A stretch of 15,868 nucleotides of DNA from Pseudomonadota bacterium (GTDB lineage Bacteria; Myxococcota_A; Polyangia; Haliangiales; Haliangiaceae), in contig JAEYYV010000192.1 in assembly GCA_023428295.1 (NCBI GenBank), positions 1 to 15,868 of the forward strand, given 5' to 3'. The notes under the pieces were generated by a model. It was not told the origin of the DNA and ran no database searches. It was given only the letters and a program-made list of their open reading frames with translations. Position numbers and translations under genes: made by a program. Numbering within the stretch: position 1 is the first letter of the stretch; every line of letters begins with the position of its first letter. This document shows positions 1 to 8,655 of this stretch, piece by piece.

Positions 1-142
1 CAACCTGCTTCGCATCTGCCGGCTGCTACCGACCGCAACCTAGAACCGACGGGCGGACCGGGGCGTAGGCGCCGAACTCAGCCGCACACCTCGTCCCACG
101 GGGGACTAGACTCCTCCGCTAACAGGGTTTCTCAGCAACCTG

Positions 143-2158
143 CTAGCGTTTCGTGCGCGCGCGCAGATCGATCGCGCGGATCTCGGCCTGCGCTTCGGCG
201 TTGTTCGGCTGATCGTAGAGGACGAGCTCGAAGTGATACTTGGCCTTCTGATCGTTGCCGAGCATGCGTTCGACACGTCCGAGGAGAAACCGTCCGCGCA
301 GCGCGAGCTTGTCGGACTTGTTGATCATCTTGTCGAGCGCCTGGCGCGTCTTCACCGCGGCGGCAGCCTTGTCGGTCGCCGCGCAGAACTGCGCCCAGCC
401 GAGGAGGCCCGCGTAGTCGATGTTGTTCGGCTGGAGCTCGACTGCCTTCGCGAAGGCGAGGCACGCTTCGATCGGCTCGTCACGGCGGAGCGCACTCTCG
501 CCCCGCTTGAACGCCTCGGCGGCTTCGCTCACGACCTCTTCGGACGTCTTGGTTCGTGCGGCCGGAGGTGGAGGTGCAGCTGGTGGCAATGCGACGTCGG
601 GGCGCAGGAGACTCAGCATGTACTCGCTGCGCCGGTTCTGATCGGTGAGCACCGCGAACGCCTGGCCCATCTGCGCGAAAAGCCGGCTCGCGATGCCTCC
701 GGTATCGTCGACGCCGAGCTCGGCGAGCTTGTCGGGATGGAGCTGGCGGCTGAGGTTCAGGTACGTCGTGCGCACTACGTCGAGCGGCGCGTCGAACGGA
801 ACACCGAGCAGCGCGAAGTGATCCGCGCCTTGCTCGACGAGGATCGAACGCGCGGCGATCAGCGCCTTGGTCTTGCGCAGCGTCGTCGTGCGCGAGACGG
901 ACGGGTTCGTCGGCGCACGGCCCATGACGGGACCTGGCGTCGGTGCGCGCCCGACGGTCGGAATGCGTCCCGTCACAGGATCGAGCGGCTCGCCGCTGTC
1001 GGTCCGCGAGATCACGGGATTGGCCGTCGACGCGCGGCCGAGCTGCGGACCGAGCGTCGGAGAGCTCGTTCCGAGCCGTGGCGCCTGACGGCTCTGCGTT
1101 CCGGCCGCGATCGCGGGCGGGGTCGTGCCCGTCTTGGTTCCCACCGCGATCGATGGGGATGACGAGCGCGACGGAGGTGCATCGGTGTGGCCACGGCTCG
1201 CGCGCATCGCGGCGGGGGTGGCGCTTCCGTCGTCGAACTCGCGACGAATCGCATGCGCGGGCGTCGGTGTGCGACCGACGGCGGGGGCGGGCTGGATCGA
1301 TTGCGTGCGCGCGACGTAGGGACCGAACGAGCTCGCCGAGTCGCGGCTCACCGTGCGTGCGGCAGCGGGCGGCGCCGTCGGTCGCCTGAGCGCGGGCTGC
1401 TGCATGATCGTCGCGGTGCCCGCGCGCGGGATCACGGGCGCGGCCTGCATCTCACACGCACCGACGGACATGAGCGCGTAGATCATCGCCTCTGCCGTGC
1501 GCGGATCGATGTCGCGATGCGCCGCCTCGAGCTCGGGCAAGCTCGTCCCCGCGCGGAGCTCTGCGAGGATCGTCATCTCGACGGGATCCGAGAACTCGAA
1601 GAGCGAGAGCGTGGGCTCGGCTTCCCTCTTCAGGACATATGCGTCGCCGAACACGCGCAGGGCCTCGGTCATCGCCGGCGCCGTCACGTTGAGACGCGCG
1701 CCGAGATAGATCACCGCGCGCACGTCGATGCCGATCACATCGGGCACGACGGGGAGGGTGATCTCGTCGGTGACCGTGAACTCGCCGGTCTCGAGCGAGA
1801 ACGTGCGTGCGGCGCGCTGCGCGATCACCTTGCGGCGCAGCTTGTCGACGTGCTCCTGCGAGAGCTTGGTCACCTCCGCGATCACGTCGAGGTCGTCGCG
1901 ATCCGGTGCCGCCGCGATGCGTCGTGTGAGGTCGTTGACCTGCATCTTGGAGATCAGGTGGTTCGTGAGCGCGATGCGAACCGCTGCGTCCGCGACCGCG
2001 GGTGACGACGCTGCGGTGATCGCGCCGTTATCGAACGTGATCGCGTACTCCTTGTCGTCCGAGACAACGGTGAGCTGTCCGGTCAGGTGTTTTGTCCCTA
2101 ACGCGCCGAGGGTTTGCCCCCAGGGTCGATCGGTGACCGATCCGCGCGCGAGCAACAT
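143..2158 (-). CDS. DUF4388 - J domain - TPR protein
   Basis: Predicted 671-residue cytoplasmic multidomain protein, probably an adaptor or co-chaperone-like regulator; no substrate can be named. Residues about 14-135 resemble the DUF4388 (PATAN-type) domain common in myxobacterial regulators, including the LTGQL start and a FDNGAITAASS stretch. Residues about 240-428 are a low-complexity Pro/Thr/Ser/Arg linker with recurring GRAPTPG, GRTPTP and GRIPT units. Residues about 447-520 are a DnaJ-type J domain with the diagnostic HPD tripeptide at 474-476, inside LHPDK. The tail, about 550-665, carries TPR-like helices (AFAKAVELQPNN; YHFELVLYDQPNN). No DnaJ G/F, zinc-finger or C-terminal substrate-binding domains follow, so this is not DnaJ itself. 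I chose the ATG at 2158: GGGGGAG and GGAGG lie just upstream, and the possible extension to a TTG at 2284 has codon use unlike the rest. It lies 240 bp downstream of the macroglobulin gene on the same strand. Confidence 0.85.
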   Translation of the reverse strand: MLLARGSVTDRPWGQTLGALGTKHLTGQLTVVSDDKEYAITFDNGAITAASSPAVADAAVRIALTNHLISKMQVNDLTRRIAAAPDRDDLDVIAEVTKLSQEHVDKLRRKVIAQRAARTFSLETGEFTVTDEITLPVVPDVIGIDVRAVIYLGARLNVTAPAMTEALRVFGDAYVLKREAEPTLSLFEFSDPVEMTILAELRAGTSLPELEAAHRDIDPRTAEAMIYALMSVGACEMQAAPVIPRAGTATIMQQPALRRPTAPPAAARTVSRDSASSFGPYVARTQSIQPAPAVGRTPTPAHAIRREFDDGSATPAAMRASRGHTDAPPSRSSSPSIAVGTKTGTTPPAIAAGTQSRQAPRLGTSSPTLGPQLGRASTANPVISRTDSGEPLDPVTGRIPTVGRAPTPGPVMGRAPTNPSVSRTTTLRKTKALIAARSILVEQGADHFALLGVPFDAPLDVVRTTYLNLSRQLHPDKLAELGVDDTGGIASRLFAQMGQAFAVLTDQNRRSEYMLSLLRPDVALPPAAPPPPAARTKTSEEVVSEAAEAFKRGESALRRDEPIEACLAFAKAVELQPNNIDYAGLLGWAQFCAATDKAAAAVKTRQALDKMINKSDKLALRGRFLLGRVERMLGNDQKAKYHFELVLYDQPNNAEAQAEIRAIDLRARTKR

Positions 2159-2398
2159 CACCTCCACGCTCCCCCGATCTCGGACGATGCGCAAGGCGGG
2201 ACGGATTGGTAATCCGCGCCACAGTCCCCAGGGCGGGTGTGCGACGGAGGCTCCGGTGTCGACGTTTTCGCGCGCTCCATACAAGCGAGCGTGGCGGCGG
2301 GGTCGATGACACCTGCCGCCAGCCCCTATCCATTACGTTTCCCAGCGCAGAACCTGCCGGCCGCCACGACGATCCCGGAGTCTGAATTTATCGGCACC

Positions 2399-5300
2399 TC
2401 ACGGGACGACCTTGATCGTCGACTGAGCGGCCCAGGTTCGGTGCTCGTTCGTGTAGTAGAGATACGCGCGCGAGGCCGGCGCCGTGAACGCGCCAGGCAC
2501 ACTCGCGAGCAGCTCGATCGGCACGTCCTTGATCGCGTTCGGTGCGAGCGAGCGGAAGTAGAGGATCACCTCGCGCGGGCGTGTCTCGTAGAAGTCGATG
2601 ATGCTCTTGTCGCGCAGCTCCTGGAGCTGCCAGGTCTGGAACGTGAGACCGCCCGGCAGGCCCACGCGCGCGAGCGTCATCGGGATACCGACGCTCGTCT
2701 TGTTGGTCACGCGAACGTCCATGCGAACGCCTTCACCGAGCTTCGCGGTCGAGCGTGTGAGCGTCGTGTCGATCGCGACCTTTGTCGCTGGATCCGTCGC
2801 TGGAATGCGACTGCCCCACGTGACGCGCCCGGAGTAGGGCAGTGGCTCCTTGGACTCGAGCATGATCTCGATGACGTTCTTACCGGGATGGAGGTGCTCG
2901 CCGATCGGCAGCTCGATCGCACCCTGGTGTCCCTTCTCGTACGAGACGCGCGAGACGACCTTGCCGTCGACGCGCAGGATCACCGTGCCCGAGGCTTCGG
3001 TCACGCGCGATTCCCTCGCGTACTGCGTGAGCGCTTTGAGCGCGAGCACCGTGGACTGCGTCGAGCCAAACGCGCCCGCGCCACTGCGATTCGCGTTCAA
3101 CCACTCGACGGCCTTGCGCGCTTGCACCAGGTAGTCGCGGCTGTGCGTCATCATCGCCATCGTCGCGATCGCGGTGGACTCGATGTCGAGCGACTCGCCG
3201 CCGGACATCGTGATCGATTGCACGGCGCCCTTGAACGAGCCATCGGACGACTGCATCGCGGCGAGGCGCTTCACGGCGGCGACCGTCGTCGGCGCTTTCG
3301 GCTGCGCGTTGACGAGCGACTTCGTGGCCATCGCCATCAAGTACGGATCCTTGGTGGTCGTCGCGACCATGGCTTGGCGCGCGAGCTCCATGCCGAGATC
3401 CTTCTCGCCCGCCTCGGTCAGGGCGTACGTGATGTAGCCGTCGGTCACCTCGGGGCTCGCCGCGCCGAACGAGTCGAGCGCGCGCTCGTTGCGTTTGAAG
3501 CCGCCGGTGCCGTCGCGCCGAGCGCGCAGCCACTCGCGCGTGCGCTTGATCATCGCGGTGTCGACGTCGCCGTACACCTTCTTCATGTCGACGAACTCCA
3601 TGAGGCCATACGCGCTCAGCGCTTCGTGCCCCGGATCTCCACCGAACCACTCGTAGCCCTTCGTCTTGGTCTCGTAGCCCGTGAGGAGCTTGTAGCCGCG
3701 ATCGAGCGCCTTGTTCGCCTTCTCCGCGATCTTCGGCGAGGCAGCTTTGTTCTCCTCGAGGTAGCCGAGGATCATGATGTTGGGATAGTTCGTGCTCGAC
3801 GCTTGCTCGAAGCAGCCGCCGGGCTCGGCGATCATCGCCTCGGTTCCCTCGACCATCGTCGCGAGTGGCGACGGATAGAGCGTGACCATGCCGTTCATCG
3901 TCCCCGGCATCACATCGCTGATGACCACCTCTCGCCGCACGGGCGCGCCAGCCGCGAGTGTTCCGGACAGCGAGACCTGCTGGGGAAAACCGATCGGAGC
4001 GACGACGATCGTCTTCTCGACGTCATCTCTGTGATGCGCGGCTTCGACGCCGAACGCGATCTTGCCATCGTCGTCGACCTTGCCGTCGCCCACCACGTCG
4101 AGCTCGTAGAACGTGGAGCGGCGCTCGTTCGGAGCGAGCGAGATCGTCTGTGGCAGCGCTCCGCCGGTGACCTTGAACGCCTTGCCGAACATCGAGGTGA
4201 GGCTCGCTTCGTACGGGCGATCCGTCTCGTTCGCGATCGTCACGGGCAGGCGAATGTGATCGCCCGCGCCGACCTCGAGCGGGAGCTTCACCGCGAGCGA
4301 CACCGGCTTCTTCGACTGCACGAGTGCCTCGCCGCGACCGAGTCGCCCCAGGCCCACGCCCTCGGCGATCGCCTTGAACGACGTGACCTCGTCGGAGAGC
4401 GAGAACGTCACGCGGGCGTTGCCTCGTGCATCCATCACGATGCGCGGCGCCCAGTACAGCGTCTCGCGGAAATCGGTGCGCGGACCCTGGTAGCCCTCGG
4501 TGTAGCTCGGCACCGGGAACGTGCGCGCCTGGGCGAGGTTCCCGTACGGATCGCCGGCGCGGTCCTGGACCTGCCGCTCGCGGATCTGGACGCGGTGACC
4601 CGCCGCCTCGGCGCCGACGTCGAAGCCGCGGTTGTCGAACGCATCGCGTGGCGCGCGTGCCGCCACCACGATCTCGTCCTCCCAGTCCATCGCCGCGTCA
4701 CCCATGGCAGCGGGCTCGGCCATCGCATGTCGCCGCATCGGTGCTTCATCGTCTTCGTCGATGTCATCGGCGTGATCGGGCTTCTTCTTGGCTGCCATGT
4801 CGGCGTTGTTCGCTTTGCGCGCGACCACGCCGTTGGCCTCGTCCTCGGGCTCGGCCTCGACGCCATCGACGTCCTCTTCCTCGCGGGCTGCGGGCGCCGC
4901 AGCGTCCTCGTGCTTGCCGCCTTTCACGCGCAGCGCCGGCTTCTTCTTCGGGGCCAAGAGGTCTCCCGTGTACGCCCAGGTCTCGTCGATCGGCTTCGCG
5001 GGCGGCGCCGACAACACCGGCGTCCACTCGAACCGGCGCCAGCCCTGCGTGCCGAGGACGAGATCGATCGCGGCGGGCGCCTTGGGATCGGCGCCGAAGT
5101 AGAAGTTCGGCTCCTCGATCGTTTGCCCGGGCATCTCGGCCTCGAGGTACAGGCGCGCGAGCAGCGTCGCTTGCTTGTCGTCGGCGAACGAGAGCACCGT
5201 GTCGTCGACGACGGACAGGGCGACATCTGCGTACGCCGCCGGCGAGCCATCGGGGAGCGTCGCTTCGAGCGACAGGGTCACGCGATCGCGCGGCGTGTAC

Positions 5301-6730
5301 GTCGGCTTATCCGGCTTGATGTCGATCTTCAGATCCGCGCCACGGTTGACATAGACGAGGCGCTCGGCCTGCGCCGCGAGGAGATCGTCGAACAGCGTCA
5401 CCCGCACGGCGCCCTGTGCACCGGCGGGCATCGGAAACGCGATCACGCTCGGTTTGCTCGCCGTGATGCGCACCGTTCGCGTCGCGATTCGCTTGTCGCG
5501 CAGCACGGCCGTCGCGACGACATCCTGATCGCGCGTGCACCACACCGCGACGCGAACATCCGCGCGCCTCGATCCGTAGTCGTCCAGCGACTGCAGCGAG
5601 CATCCCTGGCTCTTCGCGGCGGGGAGCGGATACGTCTTCGCGATGCCGCTCGGACGCGTGATCTCGATCTTGTACGAGCGCGCGGGATCGGGCACGAGCT
5701 CGAAGCGGCCCATGCCGTCGTGATAGCTGCTGAGGAGCGCGACGGTGGTCCCGCGATCGTCGGTGACCTTCGCGTCGATATCCGCGGGCTTGTTCATCGC
5801 GTTCTTCGCCGCGAAGTACACGCGCGACGGCAGCCTCGCAACGAGGTCGCCGCCCTCCGGATACGCGACGAGCGAGATGTCCGCGAGCGTGATCGGGATT
5901 CGCTTCTGCACCGACTCGGTGACGCCGCCGTCCTCGACGAGGATCGTGAGGAGCCCGTCGCCCTTGGTGATCGCCGGTGGCAGCGTGAACTGAACGACCG
6001 CGTTGCCCGCTGCATCGGTGATGATCGGCACGCGAACGAGGTCCGTGCCGTCGAGGGTGGCGAGGCCCGTGACCGCCTTCGCGCTCATCGCCTCGCCGGT
6101 CGCGCGATGGAGCTCGACGGTGGCGGTCACGGTGTCGCCCGGACCGTATGCCTTGCGCAGGAACTCGAGCTTCTTCTTGATCCGGGGCGGCTGATACGAG
6201 CTGACGATCACCTTGCGCGACGTCTTCATCACGCCGCTGTCGTTCTGGGCCACGAGCGTGTACTCGCCGCCGGGCAGCTCGCTCGCGAGATCGAGCTCGC
6301 CTGCCGACATGCCGGCATCGACGAGCACGCGCTTCTCGGCGACCGTCGAGCCACGCGGGCTGACGAGCCTGAACGTGACGATGTCTCGCTTCGTGCCTTC
6401 CAGCGTCGCGCTCGCGAGATCGAACGCGCGAAACCAGATCGTCTCGCCCGGCGTGTAGAGCGGCTTGTCCACCGCGATGAAGCCACGCCGCGTCTTCGCA
6501 CGACCGTGAAACGCGTCGAGTGCTGTGTCGAGACGCTTCGAGGCCACGGTCGGGTCCGCCGCTGCCACCGGCGTCATCGACGCGAGCTGGCGCTGGAGGT
6601 CGGTCTGTGCGTCGACGGCGACGAGGACCGCCGGGCCACTAGAGAGTGAAGGCGAGGTCGACGGCTGCGCGCGGCACGAGAGCGCCACGAACGCCGCCAA
6701 CGCAGGCCCGAGTGTCGAGAGAAGACGCAT
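2399..6730 (-). CDS. Alpha-2-macroglobulin family lipoprotein with intact thioester motif
   Basis: Predicted 1443-residue bacterial alpha-2-macroglobulin, a family thought to trap proteases in the periplasm by covalent thioester capture. A signal sequence ends in an ALSC lipobox, so Cys19 is probably lipidated. Macroglobulin-like domains follow (KPLYTPGETIWFRAFD near residue 86; PTYTPRDRVTLSLEA near 475). Residues about 590-690 are a highly charged Lys/Glu/Asp/Ala insert in the bait-region area. The conserved A2M segment with YWAPRIVMDARG is near 760. The thioester motif GGCFEQ has Cys973, Glu975 and Gln976, matching the CxEQ rule. It is followed by an alpha-toroid of repeated helices with the typical STQSTVLALKAL signature, then a C-terminal macroglobulin-like domain. 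I chose the ATG at 6730 because GGAGG lies six bases upstream and a lipoprotein signal starts there. The open frame continues to 7228, but that part only overlaps the porin gene. No penicillin-binding protein 1C gene, the frequent partner in other bacteria, is in the window. Confidence 0.95.
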   Translation of the reverse strand: MRLLSTLGPALAAFVALSCRAQPSTSPSLSSGPAVLVAVDAQTDLQRQLASMTPVAAADPTVASKRLDTALDAFHGRAKTRRGFIAVDKPLYTPGETIWFRAFDLASATLEGTKRDIVTFRLVSPRGSTVAEKRVLVDAGMSAGELDLASELPGGEYTLVAQNDSGVMKTSRKVIVSSYQPPRIKKKLEFLRKAYGPGDTVTATVELHRATGEAMSAKAVTGLATLDGTDLVRVPIITDAAGNAVVQFTLPPAITKGDGLLTILVEDGGVTESVQKRIPITLADISLVAYPEGGDLVARLPSRVYFAAKNAMNKPADIDAKVTDDRGTTVALLSSYHDGMGRFELVPDPARSYKIEITRPSGIAKTYPLPAAKSQGCSLQSLDDYGSRRADVRVAVWCTRDQDVVATAVLRDKRIATRTVRITASKPSVIAFPMPAGAQGAVRVTLFDDLLAAQAERLVYVNRGADLKIDIKPDKPTYTPRDRVTLSLEATLPDGSPAAYADVALSVVDDTVLSFADDKQATLLARLYLEAEMPGQTIEEPNFYFGADPKAPAAIDLVLGTQGWRRFEWTPVLSAPPAKPIDETWAYTGDLLAPKKKPALRVKGGKHEDAAAPAAREEEDVDGVEAEPEDEANGVVARKANNADMAAKKKPDHADDIDEDDEAPMRRHAMAEPAAMGDAAMDWEDEIVVAARAPRDAFDNRGFDVGAEAAGHRVQIRERQVQDRAGDPYGNLAQARTFPVPSYTEGYQGPRTDFRETLYWAPRIVMDARGNARVTFSLSDEVTSFKAIAEGVGLGRLGRGEALVQSKKPVSLAVKLPLEVGAGDHIRLPVTIANETDRPYEASLTSMFGKAFKVTGGALPQTISLAPNERRSTFYELDVVGDGKVDDDGKIAFGVEAAHHRDDVEKTIVVAPIGFPQQVSLSGTLAAGAPVRREVVISDVMPGTMNGMVTLYPSPLATMVEGTEAMIAEPGGCFEQASSTNYPNIMILGYLEENKAASPKIAEKANKALDRGYKLLTGYETKTKGYEWFGGDPGHEALSAYGLMEFVDMKKVYGDVDTAMIKRTREWLRARRDGTGGFKRNERALDSFGAASPEVTDGYITYALTEAGEKDLGMELARQAMVATTTKDPYLMAMATKSLVNAQPKAPTTVAAVKRLAAMQSSDGSFKGAVQSITMSGGESLDIESTAIATMAMMTHSRDYLVQARKAVEWLNANRSGAGAFGSTQSTVLALKALTQYARESRVTEASGTVILRVDGKVVSRVSYEKGHQGAIELPIGEHLHPGKNVIEIMLESKEPLPYSGRVTWGSRIPATDPATKVAIDTTLTRSTAKLGEGVRMDVRVTNKTSVGIPMTLARVGLPGGLTFQTWQLQELRDKSIIDFYETRPREVILYFRSLAPNAIKDVPIELLASVPGAFTAPASRAYLYYTNEHRTWAAQSTIKVVP

Positions 6731-6735
6731 CGGAT

Positions 6736-6762
6736 CCTCCGGAAGGAAGCTGGTGCCTTCCG
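6736..6762 (-). promoter_or_regulatory. 5'-leader inverted repeat next to the macroglobulin ribosome-binding site
   Basis: A perfect inverted repeat, CGGAAGG / CCTTCCG (6740-6746 and 6756-6762, 9-bp spacer), lies directly upstream of the macroglobulin start. In the minus-strand transcript its 3' arm overlaps by one base the Shine-Dalgarno GGAGG (6736-6740). The hairpin would therefore sit against the ribosome-binding site. It could also be a DNA operator in the 111-bp divergent region shared with the porin gene. The repeat is seen directly; the regulatory role is an inference. Confidence 0.4.
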
Positions 6763-6841
6763 TGAACGCGCGGACAACACCGTCGATCTGAAAAGCTTGG
6801 CGAAAATCGATCGAATGGCGGCCCCGCGCGTCTAGCGCGTC

Positions 6842-7966
6842 ATGCGTCCTGTCTTTTTCGCCGCAGCGCTCGCGCTCGTGCCCACCATCGCTCACGCCGA
6901 GGACGAGTCTCCACCGCTCTCGATCTACGGGTTCGCGCGGCTCGACGTGCTCGCAGATGACTCGCGCATGTCCGACATCTATCAGCCGCTCTACGTGATG
7001 CCAGAGCCCTCCAACGGCGCGTTCGATGGGGAGCTCACGATGACGCCGCGCATGTCGCGATTCGGGCTGTCGATCGACGAGTGGAACATCGACGACGATG
7101 GCGACGTGAGAGGCGAGGGCAAGCTCGAGATCGATTTCGGCGGAGGCGCGGGCATCGGCACGCTGCGCCTGCGCCACGCGTACGCGCAGCTGTCGTTCGA
7201 GAAGAAGGTCGAGATCCTCGCTGGCCAAACGTGGGACCTCGTGTCGCCGCTGTTTCCGTCCGCGCAGAACGACACGCAGCTCTTGTTCGCGGGCAACACC
7301 GGAGATCGGCGGCCACAGCTACGCCTGAGCGTCTTGCCGAGCGACAAGCTGCGCATCGCCGTCGCTGCCGCGGCGACGGGCACGCTCGATCAACGCGACA
7401 TGGATGCCGATGGTCAGCTCGATGGCGTCAGCGCCGGCACTCCGTCGCTGCAGGGCCTCATCGAGTTTCGCGCGCGCATGCGGGGGGAGGCGCCGATGCG
7501 CGTCGGCGTGTGGGGACACCTCGCGAAGGACGAGCTCGCGGACGGCACGCGCTATCCCGCGCGATCGATCGGTGCGCACATCTTCCTGCCCGCGGGGCCG
7601 ACGATGGTGTGGATCGCCGAGATCTACGGCGGATCCAACACGACGGACATCGGCGGCGGCATCGGCCAAGGCGTGAACCCGCTCACGGGCCGGACGATCC
7701 GCTCGATGGGTGGCTGGCTCGAGCTCGCGATAGTTCCCACGAGGAGGCACATGCTCGCCGTGGGGAGCAGCGGAGACTTCGTACGCGATGAGGACATCGA
7801 GATGGGCGATCGCCGGGCCAACGGGACCGTCTATGGGGTGGTCCGCTACAAGCCCAAGCAGTCACTGCAGCTCGGCCTCGAGTACCTGTACTGGAAGACC
7901 ACCTACAAGGGCATGTCGGCCGGTGTGGCCAATCGCTTCAATATGCACCTCAGCGTCTTCTTCTAG
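6842..7966 (+). CDS. Porin-like outer-membrane beta-barrel protein
   Basis: Predicted 374-residue outer-membrane barrel, probably a diffusion channel; its substrate cannot be told. Residues 1-19 form a signal peptide ending in AHA before EDESPP. The mature protein opens with a first barrel strand of the porin type (LSIYGFARLDVLAD). It alternates amphipathic strands with charged turns throughout and ends in a terminal Phe (MHLSVFF), the usual outer-membrane assembly signal. The phrase LAGQTWDLVSPLFPS and the pattern GKLEIDFGG recall DcaP-like and related Gram-negative porins, but I cannot assign the family firmly. The start ATG at 6842 has no strong Shine-Dalgarno. The gene diverges from the macroglobulin lipoprotein gene across 111 bp. 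It is followed after only 18 bp by a membrane-protein gene, suggesting a short operon. Confidence 0.85.
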   Translation: MRPVFFAAALALVPTIAHAEDESPPLSIYGFARLDVLADDSRMSDIYQPLYVMPEPSNGAFDGELTMTPRMSRFGLSIDEWNIDDDGDVRGEGKLEIDFGGGAGIGTLRLRHAYAQLSFEKKVEILAGQTWDLVSPLFPSAQNDTQLLFAGNTGDRRPQLRLSVLPSDKLRIAVAAAATGTLDQRDMDADGQLDGVSAGTPSLQGLIEFRARMRGEAPMRVGVWGHLAKDELADGTRYPARSIGAHIFLPAGPTMVWIAEIYGGSNTTDIGGGIGQGVNPLTGRTIRSMGGWLELAIVPTRRHMLAVGSSGDFVRDEDIEMGDRRANGTVYGVVRYKPKQSLQLGLEYLYWKTTYKGMSAGVANRFNMHLSVFF

Positions 7967-7984
7967 ACGCGCTACCATGGGCGC

Positions 7985-8623
7985 ATGGATCCGGATCGGC
8001 CGATCGTTCGGTGGTCGCTGATCGTTCTGTGGGTGCTCGTCGCGTTGATGTTGTACGAGCCCGCGGTCGCACTGTTCGGGTGGCCGTTGCTGCTCCTCGC
8101 GTTCGCGGGCGGCGTGATCTGGACAGCGCAGGACTTCGTCGCCCTTCGTCACCAGACCGAGCCGATCCGCTCGCGGCATATCCTCGTCGCGATCGAGCTC
8201 GTTTTGGTGGGGCTCGTCGCGGGTGCGTGCGTGGTGTTCGCGGGCATGACGTCGATCCACAACGCCGGGCAGAGCTATGCCCTCAGCCACGGCTTCGTCC
8301 CCACGCTGATGAGCCTCTTGCTCGTGATCGTGCTGCGCGCTGTCCGGCTCCCCACGCCGCGACGGATCGCCGTGGTCTCGCTGATCGCCCTGGGCGTGGT
8401 TCCGATCCTCGCGACGATCCAGATCCTGAACGTGACGACGTTCGGGTTCGACGGCTTCCGCATCCTCTCGCCGTTTGCGCTCGCAGCGTACTCCGTGTGC
8501 ACGCTCGTGATCGGCGCGCTCGGCATTCACCTCGGAATCGTCGCGCGACGGCACGGCTACGGCGACGACATTCCCGCGGAGCCTCCCAAGGCCACCGTTA
8601 CTTCGATTCACGCGCCCCCTTGA
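7985..8623 (+). CDS. Hypothetical six-helix inner-membrane protein
   Basis: Unrecognised 212-residue integral membrane protein. Hydrophobic segments at about 9-27, 28-46, 66-88, 102-119, 127-147 and 160-186 predict six helices. They are joined by short loops with Arg/His clusters (RHQTEPIRSRH; RLPTPRR), and a soluble tail of about 25 residues follows (HGYGDDIPAEPPK). I see no catalytic or transport motif. The ATG at 7985 has no clear Shine-Dalgarno; a nearby ATG at 7977 is in another frame and closes after 14 codons. Spacing of 18 bp from the porin gene and 32 bp to the FHA regulator gene, all on one strand, suggests cotranscription. A sensory, anchoring or small-solute role would be a guess. 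Confidence 0.75.
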   Translation: MDPDRPIVRWSLIVLWVLVALMLYEPAVALFGWPLLLLAFAGGVIWTAQDFVALRHQTEPIRSRHILVAIELVLVGLVAGACVVFAGMTSIHNAGQSYALSHGFVPTLMSLLLVIVLRAVRLPTPRRIAVVSLIALGVVPILATIQILNVTTFGFDGFRILSPFALAAYSVCTLVIGALGIHLGIVARRHGYGDDIPAEPPKATVTSIHAPP

Positions 8624-8655
8624 TCGTCGGCACGCAGGGTGGTTCGATCGCGCCG

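Noticed and set aside
1..142. Direct repeat CAACCTGCT at 1-9 and 136-144, considered as an attachment-site or duplication mark.
   Set aside because: Nine bases is short, the interval contains no mobile-element gene, and the left copy is at the window edge. Nothing else is recognisable in these 142 bases.
2159..2284. N-terminal extension of the J-domain protein to a TTG codon.
   Set aside because: Codon use here (TTA, CCA, TAT) differs from the body of the gene, and the ATG at 2158 has purine-rich ribosome-binding sequence in front.
2237..6649. A 1470-codon open frame on the plus strand, antisense to the macroglobulin gene.
   Set aside because: Its product is an Arg/His/Leu-rich sequence without any domain, as expected when the complement of a GC-biased gene stays open. 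The minus-strand frame has a clear lipoprotein signal, macroglobulin domains and a thioester motif.
6731..7228. Extension of the macroglobulin frame 166 codons upstream.
   Set aside because: It would overlap the divergent porin gene and bury the lipoprotein signal sequence; a good ribosome-binding site precedes the ATG at 6730.
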